DNA from: Streptomyces sp. DH24
GTDB lineage: Bacteria > Actinomycetota > Actinomycetes > Streptomycetales > Streptomycetaceae
NCBI RefSeq assembly: GCF_029813775.1
Contig: NZ_JARVKW010000051.1
Coordinates: 1 to 48,855, forward strand
Length of the DNA stretch: 48,855 bases
Direction: 5' to 3'
The translations under genes were made by a program, and so were the position numbers. The notes under the pieces are model-generated. The model saw nothing but the letters and a program-made list of their open reading frames with translations. It ran no database searches and was not told where the DNA came from. Below, piece after piece: positions 34,198-43,104 of the stretch; positions within the stretch are counted from its first letter, which is position 1; every line of letters starts with the position of its first letter.

Positions 34198-34773
34198 CTA
34201 CGGCACGGTGCGGGAGACGACGTAGACCATGACGTGGTCCGGGTTCGACAGGTTCACCACGACGTCCTGGGTGGGCGCCGGGTTCTTCTGCCTGTGGGCC
34301 AGCCCCCACCACCGGCCGTCGTCCGGGAACTTCCAGCCACTGACCTTCTGGTCGCGGGCGCCTATCGTCACGTCGCCCTTCCTCAGGTCGCCACGGGTGA
34401 CGCCCATGCCGGTGAGGAACGCGTCGAGGCCCGCGGCGGTGGTGCCGAACTGGACGTAGAGCCGGCTGGTCTTCCAGTTGTTGGTCTCGTAGTAGGCGAT
34501 GCGGTCCGCCGGATGCGGTATCGGCACCTGGTAGAGACGGCGCTGCACCTTGGACGGCCAGCCCGCGGTGAGGCCGGTCGCCGAGTACTTGGCCTCCTTG
34601 TCCCGGCCGCTGTCGCGGCTCTGGTTCGCGGAGATCACGAGGTAGCCGGCCGGGATGCCGATGAGCAGCACGATGGTCAGCAGGGTGAGCGCCCTGCGGC
34701 GGATCATGTGCCGGCGGTCCTCGGCGGGCCGGGGCGGCTGGTCCGGCTTCGCCGGATGCGGTACCGCGGTCAC
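34198..34773 (-). CDS. Membrane-anchored hypothetical protein coupled to ROK kinase gene
   Basis: This predicts 191 residues from GTG 34773, which overlaps the kinase stop as GTGA. A proline-rich cytoplasmic N-terminus is followed by one membrane helix (ALTLLTIVLLIGIPAGYLVI, residues ~28-47) and an extracellular part of about 145 residues with a beta-rich pattern: RIAYYETNNWKTSRLYVQFG and DVTIGARDQKVSGWKFPDDG, then VVNLSNPDHVMVYVVS. No lipobox or catalytic motif is present. I do not recognise a domain. Coupling to a sugar kinase suggests a link to carbohydrate uptake, but this is inference only. Confidence 0.75.
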   Translation of the reverse strand: MTAVPHPAKPDQPPRPAEDRRHMIRRRALTLLTIVLLIGIPAGYLVISANQSRDSGRDKEAKYSATGLTAGWPSKVQRRLYQVPIPHPADRIAYYETNNWKTSRLYVQFGTTAAGLDAFLTGMGVTRGDLRKGDVTIGARDQKVSGWKFPDDGRWWGLAHRQKNPAPTQDVVVNLSNPDHVMVYVVSRTVP

Positions 34774-35936
34774 GCCGAGCCCTCCGTGGTGCGCCGGAAC
34801 TGTTCGGTGGTGCGCCGGAACTGGGCGTACCGCTCGTAGCGCTCGTAGCGTTCCACGCGGCGGCGCTTGGCGCGGCGGAAGCGGCGGGCGACGAGGCGGG
34901 CGAGGTCGGCGGCGCCGACCATGCCGGCCTCGGGGCCGAGCTGGGCGCGGGCGATGCGGGCCTCGGGGCGGTAGCCGCGTCCGGTGAGGTTGCGGCGGAA
35001 GGCGTCCCGGGCGGGCCCGATCAGCAGGTCGTCGGCGGCCGAGACGCCGCCACCGATCACGAAGCAGGACGGGTCGAGGGCGGCGGCGAGGTTGGCGATG
35101 CCGACGCCGAGCCACTGCCCGATGTCCTGGAGCAGTTCGATGCACATGGCGTCGCCCTCGCGGGCCAGCTCGGTGATCATCGGGCCGGTGATGTCGGAGA
35201 TGTTGCCCTTGACGTGCTCGATGATCCCGTAGGCGACCGGGGAGTCGGCGGCGGCGAGCTCGCGGGCCTCGCGCACCAGGGCGTTGCCGGAGCTGTACTG
35301 CTCCCAGCAGCCGCGGTTGCCGCACGGGCAGCGGTGGCCGCCGGGCACGACCTGCATGTGCCCGAACTCGCCGGCGACGCCGTACTTGCCGCGCTTGACC
35401 TGGCCGTCCTCCAGGATGGCGCCGCCGATGCCGGTACCCAGCGTGATCATGACGAGGTGGTCCTCGTCGCGGCCGGCGCCGAAGCGCCACTCGGCCCAGG
35501 CGGCGGTGTTGGCGTCGTTGTCGACCAGGACGGGGACGGACAGCCTGCCGGAGATGCGGTCCCTGAGGGGTTCGTTGCGCCAGGACAGGTGCGGCGCGAA
35601 CAGGACGCGGTTGCGGTCGGCGTCGACCCAGCCGGCCGCGCCGATGCCGACGGCGTGCACGTCGTGCCGGTCGGACAGGTCGAGGACCAGCTCGACGATG
35701 GTGTCCTCGACGACCTTCGGGCTCTTGGACTTGTCCGGGGTCTCCGCGCGGAGCTTCTCCAGGATGTTGCCGTCGGCGTCGACCACGCCCGCCATCACCT
35801 TCGTGCCGCCGATGTCGATACCGACGGTCGGCACGCGGGGTGCCGTCAGGTGCGAGCGGCGTTCCCGGGTGCCGACCGTGCGGAGCACGGGGCGCCGGGA
35901 GCCGAGGGGGGCGCTGAAGTCGCGGTAGGTGCTCAT
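34770..35936 (-). CDS. ROK-family sugar kinase (glucokinase-like) with C-terminal repeats
   Basis: This predicts 388 residues from ATG 35936. The ATP-binding motif DIGGTKVMAGVVD is at residues 41-53 after a ~35-residue extension. VDNDANTAAWAEWRFG contains the catalytic Asp141, LGTGIGGAILEDG the second phosphate motif, and EFGHMQVVPGGHRCPCGNRG with CWEQY the ROK zinc site (His193, Cys203, Cys205, Cys210). There is no HTH, so it is a kinase and not a ROK repressor. The last ~45 residues are basic and repetitive (RYERYERYAQF, then two RRTTE units) and are absent from typical Glk. It lies 204 bp downstream of the ABC sugar importer operon, so it probably phosphorylates the imported sugar. Confidence 0.88.
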   Translation of the reverse strand: MSTYRDFSAPLGSRRPVLRTVGTRERRSHLTAPRVPTVGIDIGGTKVMAGVVDADGNILEKLRAETPDKSKSPKVVEDTIVELVLDLSDRHDVHAVGIGAAGWVDADRNRVLFAPHLSWRNEPLRDRISGRLSVPVLVDNDANTAAWAEWRFGAGRDEDHLVMITLGTGIGGAILEDGQVKRGKYGVAGEFGHMQVVPGGHRCPCGNRGCWEQYSSGNALVREARELAAADSPVAYGIIEHVKGNISDITGPMITELAREGDAMCIELLQDIGQWLGVGIANLAAALDPSCFVIGGGVSAADDLLIGPARDAFRRNLTGRGYRPEARIARAQLGPEAGMVGAADLARLVARRFRRAKRRRVERYERYERYAQFRRTTEQFRRTTEGSA

Positions 35937-36140
35937 CAGGGCCGATTCTGCCGCACGGTCACGGACAACACCGAACAGGGCAGGACGGGGGCGGTGCCCG
36001 GTCGCCGCCGGGTGCGGGCGGTCCGTGGCCGGTCGCCCCGGGGCGGCGCGGCCGTGGGCCGGCGCGGGCCCGCGCCCCGTCCGCGGCGCGGCGGCCCGGG
36101 GTGCCGTTGGTCGGGGCGGGGCCGTTCGCGGCGCGGTTCT

Positions 36141-36928
<788 letters not shown>

Positions 36929-36932
<4 letters not shown>

Positions 36933-37957
36933 TTGGTGGCCTCCGCGCGCTTGCGGACCCAGGCGTTGAGCAGGGTCGCGAGGAGCAGCATCGCTCCGAG
37001 GAAGAACTTGAACCAGTCGGGGTTCCACTCGGCGAAGACGATGCCCTTGCTGGTCATGCCGAAGATGAGGGCGCCGACCGCCGAGCCGACGGCGCTGCCG
37101 TAGCCGCCGGTGATCAGGCAGCCGCCGATGACGGCCGCGATGATGTAGATCAGCTCGTTGCCGACGCCCTCGCCGGACTGGACGACGTCGTACGAGAACA
37201 GCAGGTGCTGGCCGGAGATCCAGGCGCCGAGCGCCACGCCCATGTAGAGGCCGGTCTTGGTGCGGGCGACCGGGACGCCGACCGCGCGGGCCGCGTCCTG
37301 GTTGCCGCCGACGGCGAAGATCCAGTTGCCCGCGCGGGTGCGCAGCAGGATCCAGGAGGCGACGGCGACCAGGGCGAGCCACCACACGATGGTGATCTTG
37401 AAGCCGACGCCGCCGACGGTGAGGGTGGAGGCGAAGACGTCGCGGGCCGTCGGGAAGCCCTCCATGTCGGCGATGGTCTTGGTGGAGACGGTGCCGCCGA
37501 TCAGCTTGGTGAAGCCGAGGTTCATGCCGGTCAGCATCAGGAACGTGCCGAGCGTGATGATGAAGCTCGGCAGTTTCGTGCGGGTCAGCATGAGGCCGTT
37601 GAAGGCGCCGATCGCCAGGGTGGCCAGCAGGGACACGCCGACGCCGACCCAGACGTTGGCGGTCATCCCGTAGCTGAACATGGACGAGATCAGCGCCGAC
37701 GAGGTGACCATGACGCCGGCGGACAGGTCGAACTCGCCGCCGATCATCAGCAGCGCGACCGGTACCGCCATGATGCCGATGGTCGAGGCGGCGTACAGGA
37801 CCGTGCTGAGGCCGGCCGCGCGCAGGAAGCCGTCGGCGGCGAACGCGAAGAACACGAGGACGGCGATCGCGCCGACGACCGAGCCGAGCTCCGGGCGGCC
37901 GAGCAGGGCGCGCAGCGGAGACCTCGGCAGAAACCTTTCGTCAGTGAGGGCGCTCAT
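36929..37957 (-). CDS. Sugar ABC transporter permease (RbsC/FrcC-type)
   Basis: This predicts 342 residues from ATG 37957 (ATGA overlap). About nine membrane helices are present. Family blocks are IMAVPVALLMIGGEFDLSAG, TKLPSFIITLGTFLMLTGMN, WIFAVGGNQDAARAVGVPVA (the ATPase-contact loop) and ELIYIIAAVIGGCLITGGYG followed by SAVGSAVGALIFG. This is the CUT2/BPD_transp_2 family for monosaccharides or inositol. It acts with the ATPase and the lipoprotein encoded on either side. Confidence 0.93.
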
Positions 37958-38958
37958 CGGGTGCCCCGCTTCGTGTACTCCTCGAGCTCGGCCGCGTCGG
38001 CCCTGGTGATGATCTGCGGCCCGGTGAGCACCGGCCGGCCGCCGCCGAGGACGTCGGCGTTGTACTTGTACAGCCACAGCAGGTCGACCGCCTCGTAGCC
38101 CTGGAGGTAGGGCTGCTGGTCGACGGCGAAGCCGAGGGTGCCGTCCTTCAGGCCGGCGGCCACCTTGGCGTTCAGGTCGAAGGTGTCGATCTCGGCACGG
38201 CTGCCGGCGGCCTGCCCGGCCTTCACGGCGGTGTCCGCGTAGGGCGCGCCGAGCGTGACGACCGCGTCGACCGCCTTGTCGGACTGGAGCTTGGCCTCCA
38301 CGGCGGACTGCACGTCCGGCATGCTCGTGCCGTTGACGTAGAGCCGCTGCACCGTGCCGCCGAAGGTCTTCTCGACGCCGTCGCAGCGCTGCTCGTGACC
38401 GACGTTGCCCTGCTCGTGCAGGACGCAGAGCACCTTCTTCTTCCCGCGCCCGTCGAGCTCCTCGCCGACGGCCTCGCCCGCGATCGTCTCGTCCTGGCCG
38501 ATGTGGGTGAGCGCGCCGAACTCCTTGGACTTCTCCGAGCCCGAGTTCACGGTGACGACCGGGATGCCGGCCTTCGCGGCGCGCGCGAGGGCCGCCTTCA
38601 TCGCGTCGGGCTTGGCGAGCGTGACGATGATCCCGTCGACCTTCTTGTCGACGGCCGCGTCCACGAGCTGCGCCTGCTGCTGCGCCTCGTCGTCGTGCGA
38701 GTAGAGGAAGTTGATGTTGTCCTTGACGGCGGCCTGCTCCGCGCCGCTCTGGACGATGTCCCAGAAGGTGTCGCCATCGCCCGAGTGGGTGATCATCGCG
38801 AAGGTCCAGCGGGGCGTGTCCACCGCCGCCCTCCCCTGGGCCGCCGCGGCCTTGCGGGCGTCCTCCGCCCGCTTGCCACCGGTGCTGCTGCACCCCGCGA
38901 GGGAGGTGCACAGTGCCCCCGCCAGCGCGATGCCTACCCAGGTCCGAAACCGTGCCAC
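37954..38958 (-). CDS. Sugar ABC transporter substrate-binding lipoprotein (CUT2 type)
   Basis: This predicts 334 residues from GTG 38958, with AGAAGGG 10 nt upstream. The signal peptide ends at the lipobox LAGC|SS. Peripla_BP_4 blocks follow: FAMITHSGDGDTFWDIVQSG, INFLYSHDDEAQQQAQLVDA, KKVDGIIVTLAKPDAMKAAL, GIPVVTVNSGS, HIGQDETIAGEAVGEEL and VDAVVTLGAPYADTAVKAGQ. The ligand is probably a monosaccharide or inositol-type compound, judging from the family and from the divergent Gfo/Idh dehydrogenase. It is the first gene of its operon; a TGTCCGGACA palindrome lies 161 bp upstream. Confidence 0.92.
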   Translation of the reverse strand: MARFRTWVGIALAGALCTSLAGCSSTGGKRAEDARKAAAAQGRAAVDTPRWTFAMITHSGDGDTFWDIVQSGAEQAAVKDNINFLYSHDDEAQQQAQLVDAAVDKKVDGIIVTLAKPDAMKAALARAAKAGIPVVTVNSGSEKSKEFGALTHIGQDETIAGEAVGEELDGRGKKKVLCVLHEQGNVGHEQRCDGVEKTFGGTVQRLYVNGTSMPDVQSAVEAKLQSDKAVDAVVTLGAPYADTAVKAGQAAGSRAEIDTFDLNAKVAAGLKDGTLGFAVDQQPYLQGYEAVDLLWLYKYNADVLGGGRPVLTGPQIITRADAAELEEYTKRGTR

Positions 38959-39118
38959 GAGGCCGTGCCCTTCTTGCTGTGTTGTCCTGCTGTGTTCTCT
39001 TGCTGTGTTCCGTGGTGCGCGAGGGGCAGGTCGCGGATTGTCCCACCGGCCCCAAACGCCCCATTGTCGAACACAGGGATCATGCATCCGGCGACCGGGG
39101 AGGGCGACTCGGTCGCAT

Positions 39119-39128
39119 TGTCCGGACA
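39119..39128. promoter_or_regulatory. Operator palindrome, importer side
   Basis: TGTCCGGACA, within CATTGTCCGGACATTG, lies between the 3' end of gntR and the start of the importer operon. The identical 10-mer recurs at 39998-40007. A perfect palindrome is the kind of site bound by GntR-family dimers. Confidence 0.65.
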
Positions 39129-39182
39129 TTGAGACGAACCCGGCGGCGGAGACGGGCCGGGACCGGACGGTGCCGGCCGGAC

Positions 39183-39947
39183 TCAGGGCCGTACGAGGAG
39201 CTGGAACTCGAAGGAGTAGCGGGACGGCCGGTAGGTGTGCGTGCCGTACTCCACCGCGCGGCCGGTGTCGTCGAAGGTGACGCGCTGCATGGTGAGCAGC
39301 GGCGCGCCCTCGGGCTCGGTGAGCCGTTCCGCCTCGGCGGCCGTGGCGGCGCGGGCGCCGATGGTCTGACGGGCGCTGTGCAGGGTGATCCCGGCGGCGC
39401 GCATCAGCCGGTACAGACCCGTCGCCTCCAGCTGGCCAGTGTCCAGTTCGAGCAGGCCGGGCGGCAGGTAGTTGCACAGGTACGCCATCGGCTCGCCGTG
39501 CGCGAGCCGCAGCCGTTCGACGCGGTGCACGTCGCTGTCCTCGGCGACGCCGAGCGCCGCCGCGATTTCGGCGGAGGCCGGCACGACCGCGTTGACCAGG
39601 ACTTTCGTGGCCGGGCGCTGGCCCGCCGACTCCAGGTCGTCGTAGAGGCTGCTCAGTTCCAGGGGGCGTTTGACCTGGCTGTGCACGACCTGGGTGCCGA
39701 CGCCCCGGCGGCGCACCAGCAGTCCCTTGTCGACGAGGGACTGGATGGCCTGGCGGACGGTGGGCCGGGACAGGCCGAGCCGGGCCGCGAGCTCGATCTC
39801 GTTGCCGAGCAGGCTGCCGGGGGTCAGCGCGCCGTGCTCGATCGCGGCCTCCAGCTGCTGCGACAGCTGGAAGTACAAGGGCACCGGGGAGCTGCGGTCC
39901 ACACGGAGATCGAGCTGCACGGTCGGGTCCACTCCTGGTTTCGGCAC
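39183..39947 (-). CDS. GntR/HutC-family transcriptional regulator with UTRA domain
   Basis: This predicts 254 residues. The winged helix-turn-helix is at residues ~20-88: PLYFQLSQQLEAAIEHGALT, ELAARLGLSRPTVRQAIQSL and VDKGLLVRRRGVGTQVV. From ~100 on there is a UTRA effector domain (RVERLRLAHGEPMAYLCNYL; LLTMQRVTFDDTGRAVEYGT). The family usually represses neighbouring sugar genes and is released by a phosphorylated or free sugar. It sits between the importer operon and the divergent dehydrogenase, and identical palindromes lie on both sides of it. Confidence 0.93.
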   Translation of the reverse strand: MPKPGVDPTVQLDLRVDRSSPVPLYFQLSQQLEAAIEHGALTPGSLLGNEIELAARLGLSRPTVRQAIQSLVDKGLLVRRRGVGTQVVHSQVKRPLELSSLYDDLESAGQRPATKVLVNAVVPASAEIAAALGVAEDSDVHRVERLRLAHGEPMAYLCNYLPPGLLELDTGQLEATGLYRLMRAAGITLHSARQTIGARAATAAEAERLTEPEGAPLLTMQRVTFDDTGRAVEYGTHTYRPSRYSFEFQLLVRP

Positions 39948-39997
39948 GGCCCGAGCGTAGCTCCGTGCGTTGTTGACGGGAAGTTGTGTAGTTCGGT

Positions 39998-40007
39998 TGT
40001 CCGGACA
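39998..40007. promoter_or_regulatory. Operator palindrome, dehydrogenase/gntR side
   Basis: TGTCCGGACA, identical to 39119-39128, lies 50 bp upstream of gntR and 41 bp upstream of the dehydrogenase start, ending 6 bp before the proposed -35 box. A bound regulator would block both divergent promoters. Confidence 0.65.
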
Positions 40008-40013
40008 TACGCA

Positions 40014-40042
40014 TTGACAGGGGCGGGGCGGGGCCGCACTTT
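40014..40042 (+). promoter_or_regulatory. Promoter of the dehydrogenase gene, probably leaderless
   Basis: TTGACA (40014-40019) is a perfect -35 hexamer. With a 17-bp spacer the -10 would be CACTTT (40037-40042), a weak match. Transcription would then begin at or next to A40049 of the start codon. No ribosome site precedes that ATG, which supports a leaderless mRNA. Confidence 0.5.
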
Positions 40043-40048
40043 GTTTCC

Positions 40049-41071
40049 ATGCGCATCGGGGTCATCGGGACGGGCCGCATCGGCACCATCCACGCGAACA
40101 CACTCAGCCGGCATCGCGACGTCGGGTCCCTGATCCTCACGGACACCGACGGCGCGCGGGCCCAGGAGCTGGCGCACCGGCTGGGCGAGACGGCGGCCCC
40201 CGGCGTGGACGAGATCTTCCGGTGGGGCGTGGACGCCGTGGTGATCACCACGGCGACACCGGCCCACGCCGACTACATCGGCCGGGCGGCGCGGGCGGGG
40301 CTGCCGGTGTTCTGCGAGAAGCCCATCGCCCTCGACCTGCCGGGCACGCTGCAGGCGATCGCCGAGGTGGAGGCGGCCGGGACGATCCTGCAGATGGGGT
40401 TCCAGCGCCGTTTCGACACCGGATACGCGGGTGCTCGGGACGCGGTGCGGTCGGGGCGGCTCGGGCGGCTGCACACCGTCCGGGCGATGACGTCCGACCA
40501 GGCGCCGCCGCCCGCCGCGTACCTGCCGCTGTCCGGCGGGCTGTACCGGGACACACTGATCCACGACTTCGACGTGCTGCGCTGGGTGACGGGGCGGGAG
40601 GTGGTCGACGTGTACGCCACCGGGTCCGACGCCGGGCCGCGGATGTTCCGGGACGCCGGTGACGTGGGCACGGCCGCGGCGCTGCTCTCGCTCGACGACG
40701 GCACGCTGGCGACGGTCACCGGGACACGGTTGAACGGCGCCGGTTACGACGTCCGCATGGAGCTGGCCGGGGAGCTCGACCAGATCGTCGTCGGCCTGGA
40801 CGACCGTACGCCGATCGCGTCCACCGAGCCGACCGGGCCGCCCGCCGCCGACAAACCGTGGTCGGGGTTCCTGGAGCGCTTCGCGCCCGCCTACGCGGCC
40901 GAGCTGTCGGCGTTCGTGGAGGTGGTGCGGGGCGAGCGGCCCAACCCGTGCGACGGGCGCGAGGCGTTGCAGGCCCTGCGCGTCGCCGAGGCCTGCGAGG
41001 TGTCCCGCCGGGACCGCCGACCGGTACGGCTGGTGGAGATCCCGGGCGGGCGCGAGTCGCCGACGGGGTGA
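40049..41071 (+). CDS. Gfo/Idh/MocA-family oxidoreductase (inositol 2-dehydrogenase-like)
   Basis: This predicts 340 residues from ATG 40049. The nucleotide-binding motif GVIGTGRIG is at residues 4-12, and the EKP motif (CEKPIALDLPG) places the catalytic Lys at 91. YRDTLIHDFDVLRWVTG supplies the usual Asp168 and His172 of inositol-dehydrogenase-type members. It probably oxidises a ring hydroxyl of an inositol or sugar with NAD(P). It diverges from gntR and shares an operator with it, so it very likely processes the ligand of the ABC importer. Confidence 0.9.
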   Translation: MRIGVIGTGRIGTIHANTLSRHRDVGSLILTDTDGARAQELAHRLGETAAPGVDEIFRWGVDAVVITTATPAHADYIGRAARAGLPVFCEKPIALDLPGTLQAIAEVEAAGTILQMGFQRRFDTGYAGARDAVRSGRLGRLHTVRAMTSDQAPPPAAYLPLSGGLYRDTLIHDFDVLRWVTGREVVDVYATGSDAGPRMFRDAGDVGTAAALLSLDDGTLATVTGTRLNGAGYDVRMELAGELDQIVVGLDDRTPIASTEPTGPPAADKPWSGFLERFAPAYAAELSAFVEVVRGERPNPCDGREALQALRVAEACEVSRRDRRPVRLVEIPGGRESPTG

Positions 41072-41224
41072 GTCCCACTCCCCGTGACCCGCGCCCGCGC
41101 CGCGGGGCCGGGCGCCACCCCTCCACCCGGCGGTTCCCGTCGAGCGCAGCCGCGGAGGCGCGTTTCGTGGCGCCCCGTGCGGTGCCGGTGGCCACGGCTC
41201 CCGCGCCTCGTGCCGGGCAGGTGT

Positions 41225-42259
41225 TCACGACGACCGGTGCCGCACCTCCGAGTCGGCCGCCACGGACGCCCACAGCTTCTCCGTCACCTCGTCCAGCTGC
41301 TCGAACCGCTGCGTGATCCGCTTCAGCACGGAGGGCGCGGACGTCGCCTCGTAGCGCAGGGCGAGCACGCCCATGGCCTCCCAGTGCCGGGTGGCCTCCT
41401 CGTGCAGGGTCAGGCTGCGGTCCGAGGCGCCGGCGACCTCCAGGGAGCGGGCCATCAGCTTCAGACTGGGCACCGCGTACAGGACCGAGGCGTGGTGGAA
41501 GAGGCGGCGGGCGCCGAGCGCGGCGCGTTCGGGCGGCCCCGCGAAGCACTCCTCGCACAGCGCCCGGTAGCGGCGGACCGCCTCCCGGAAGCGGTCCTCG
41601 GCGAAGAACCGCTCCGCCTGACGGGCCAGGGCACCGCTCAGCTCCGCGCCGTCCGGACGTCCCTCACCGGTCGCCTGCGCCCGGCCGTCGGCGCGGAGGT
41701 CGTCGGAGACGGCGTAGAAGAAGCCCATCGCGTCGTGCGCGTCGCTCTTGATCCGGTCGGCCGTCGAGCGGATCAGGTCGTCGAAGGTCACCACGGCGCG
41801 GCAGCTGAACGGCTGCGGGCCGACGACGAGGCTGTCGTGCACCTCGACATGGCCGTGATCGGCGGCGATCTCCCGGACGACGACGGCGTGCAGGTACGGG
41901 TTGTTGTCCCGGTAGACGTCGGCGTAGTTGAGGTGAGCGGTGTTGACCCACACGATGACCGCCCGGTGCCGCTCCAGCAGGGCTTCGAGCTGCGGGCCCG
42001 GCGCCCCGAAGTCGATGGCCTCCTTGTGCACCGTGAAGGCCGACCGGGTCATGCCGAGCGCGCCGGCCTCCTCGACCGGGAAGATGTACTCCGGATACCC
42101 CGACTCGTCCAGGCCCGCCTGGAACAGGTAGCCGTCCCCGCGTTCGAAGACGGCCTGTTCCTCCACCGGGCGGCCGGCGATGCCGGCGAGGACCGAGTAG
42201 CTTCCGGTGAGGCAGTTGACGGCGGTCTCGTCGAACCGCTCGATGATGTGGCTGTCCAT
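41225..42259 (-). CDS. BtrH-type (BtrH_N/DUF4872) cysteine acyltransferase homolog
   Basis: This predicts 344 residues from ATG 42259, 5 bp after the stop of the guanidine-hydrolase gene. The N-terminal part matches the BtrH_N papain-like fold: FDETAVNCLTGSYSVLAG puts the nucleophile at Cys16, PYLHAVVVREI gives His124 and VEVHDSLVV Asp142. The C-terminal ~190 residues match DUF4872 (mostly helical). Known for the family: BtrH of butirosin biosynthesis moves an acyl chain from an acyl carrier protein to an aminoglycoside amine. Its place in an operon with a carrier-protein-containing NRPS suggests that it transfers the assembled aminoacyl or peptidyl group. It is the last gene of the operon. 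Confidence 0.8.
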   Translation of the reverse strand: MDSHIIERFDETAVNCLTGSYSVLAGIAGRPVEEQAVFERGDGYLFQAGLDESGYPEYIFPVEEAGALGMTRSAFTVHKEAIDFGAPGPQLEALLERHRAVIVWVNTAHLNYADVYRDNNPYLHAVVVREIAADHGHVEVHDSLVVGPQPFSCRAVVTFDDLIRSTADRIKSDAHDAMGFFYAVSDDLRADGRAQATGEGRPDGAELSGALARQAERFFAEDRFREAVRRYRALCEECFAGPPERAALGARRLFHHASVLYAVPSLKLMARSLEVAGASDRSLTLHEEATRHWEAMGVLALRYEATSAPSVLKRITQRFEQLDEVTEKLWASVAADSEVRHRSS

Positions 42260-42264
42260 CGGCG

Positions 42265-43104
42265 TCAGCCCCGCAGTTCGAGCGTGCAGCACTTGACGCT
42301 GCCGCCGGCCTTGAGGAGTTCGGTCAGCTCCACGCCGACCGGCTCGAAACCGCGCTCGGCGAGCCGGCGGGCGAGTCCGGTGGCCGCCTTCGGCAGCAGG
42401 ACGTGCCGGCCGTCGGAGAGCATGTTCAGCCCGAACACCGCCGCGTCCTCGTCGGTCGCCAGGACGGCGTCCGGGAACATCTCGCGCAGCACCGCCCGGC
42501 TCCCCTCGGAGAACGCCTCCGGGTAGTACGCCACCTCGTCGTCCGACAGCACGGCGAGCGCGGTGTCCAGGTGGTAGTACGACGGGTTCACCAGCCGGAG
42601 ACTGGTGACGGGCAGCCCGAAGAACTCCTGGGCCTCGAAATGCGAGCGCGGGTCGGTGCGGAAGCCCGTGCCGGCCAGCAGGCGGCGGCCGACGACGAGG
42701 TAGTCGCCCTCGCCCTCGTTGATGTGCTCCGGCCAGTACAGCTCCTCGAAGCCCTGCCGCCGGAACCACTCCAGATAGCGGGGGCCCTCCGCGGTGCGCT
42801 CGACGTGACGGAAGCGGGCGCCGAACACCTTGCCGTCGACCACCGTCGCGCCGTTGGCCGCGAACACCATGTCGGGCAGTCCCGGGACCGGCTCGATCTC
42901 CAGCACGGTGTGCCCGAGTTCCCGGTACAGGTCGCGCAGCCCCTCCCACTGGCGCAGCGCGAGGGCGCCGTCCACGGGCTTGCCGGGGTTCATCCACGGG
43001 TTGATGGAGTAGGTGACGTCGAAGTGGCGCGGGGGGCACATCAGGAACCGGCGCGGGGTCGCCGTCCGGTTCCGGTCGTCTCTCACGGACTGGTTCGCAG
43101 TCAT
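42265..43104 (-). CDS. Dimethylarginine dimethylaminohydrolase (DDAH)-like guanidine-modifying enzyme
   Basis: This predicts 279 residues from ATG 43104, overlapping the PPTase stop as ATGA. It has the pentein fold of amidinotransferases and hydrolases: PDMVFAANGATVVDGKVFGA, HINEGEGDYLVVGRRLLAGT, the catalytic His178 in SYYHLDTALAVL, and the nucleophile in GGSVKCCTLELRG (Cys272 or Cys273). DDAHs hydrolyse methylarginine or arginine to citrulline; other penteins transfer amidino groups. Many Streptomyces carry such a gene next to ornithine aminotransferase, whereas here it is inside a biosynthetic operon, so it may make a citrulline or ornithine-type building block or trim a guanidine. Confidence 0.82.
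   Translation of the reverse strand: MTANQSVRDDRNRTATPRRFLMCPPRHFDVTYSINPWMNPGKPVDGALALRQWEGLRDLYRELGHTVLEIEPVPGLPDMVFAANGATVVDGKVFGARFRHVERTAEGPRYLEWFRRQGFEELYWPEHINEGEGDYLVVGRRLLAGTGFRTDPRSHFEAQEFFGLPVTSLRLVNPSYYHLDTALAVLSDDEVAYYPEAFSEGSRAVLREMFPDAVLATDEDAAVFGLNMLSDGRHVLLPKAATGLARRLAERGFEPVGVELTELLKAGGSVKCCTLELRG

Noticed and set aside
34198..35490. 430-residue frame joining the membrane protein to the kinase region
   Set aside because: Its N-terminal two thirds are the kinase gene in the wrong frame; the true start is GTG 34773.
37954..40251. 765-residue frame extending the sugar-binding protein upstream
   Set aside because: The extension is antisense/out of frame through gntR; the signal peptide and ribosome site place the start at 38958.
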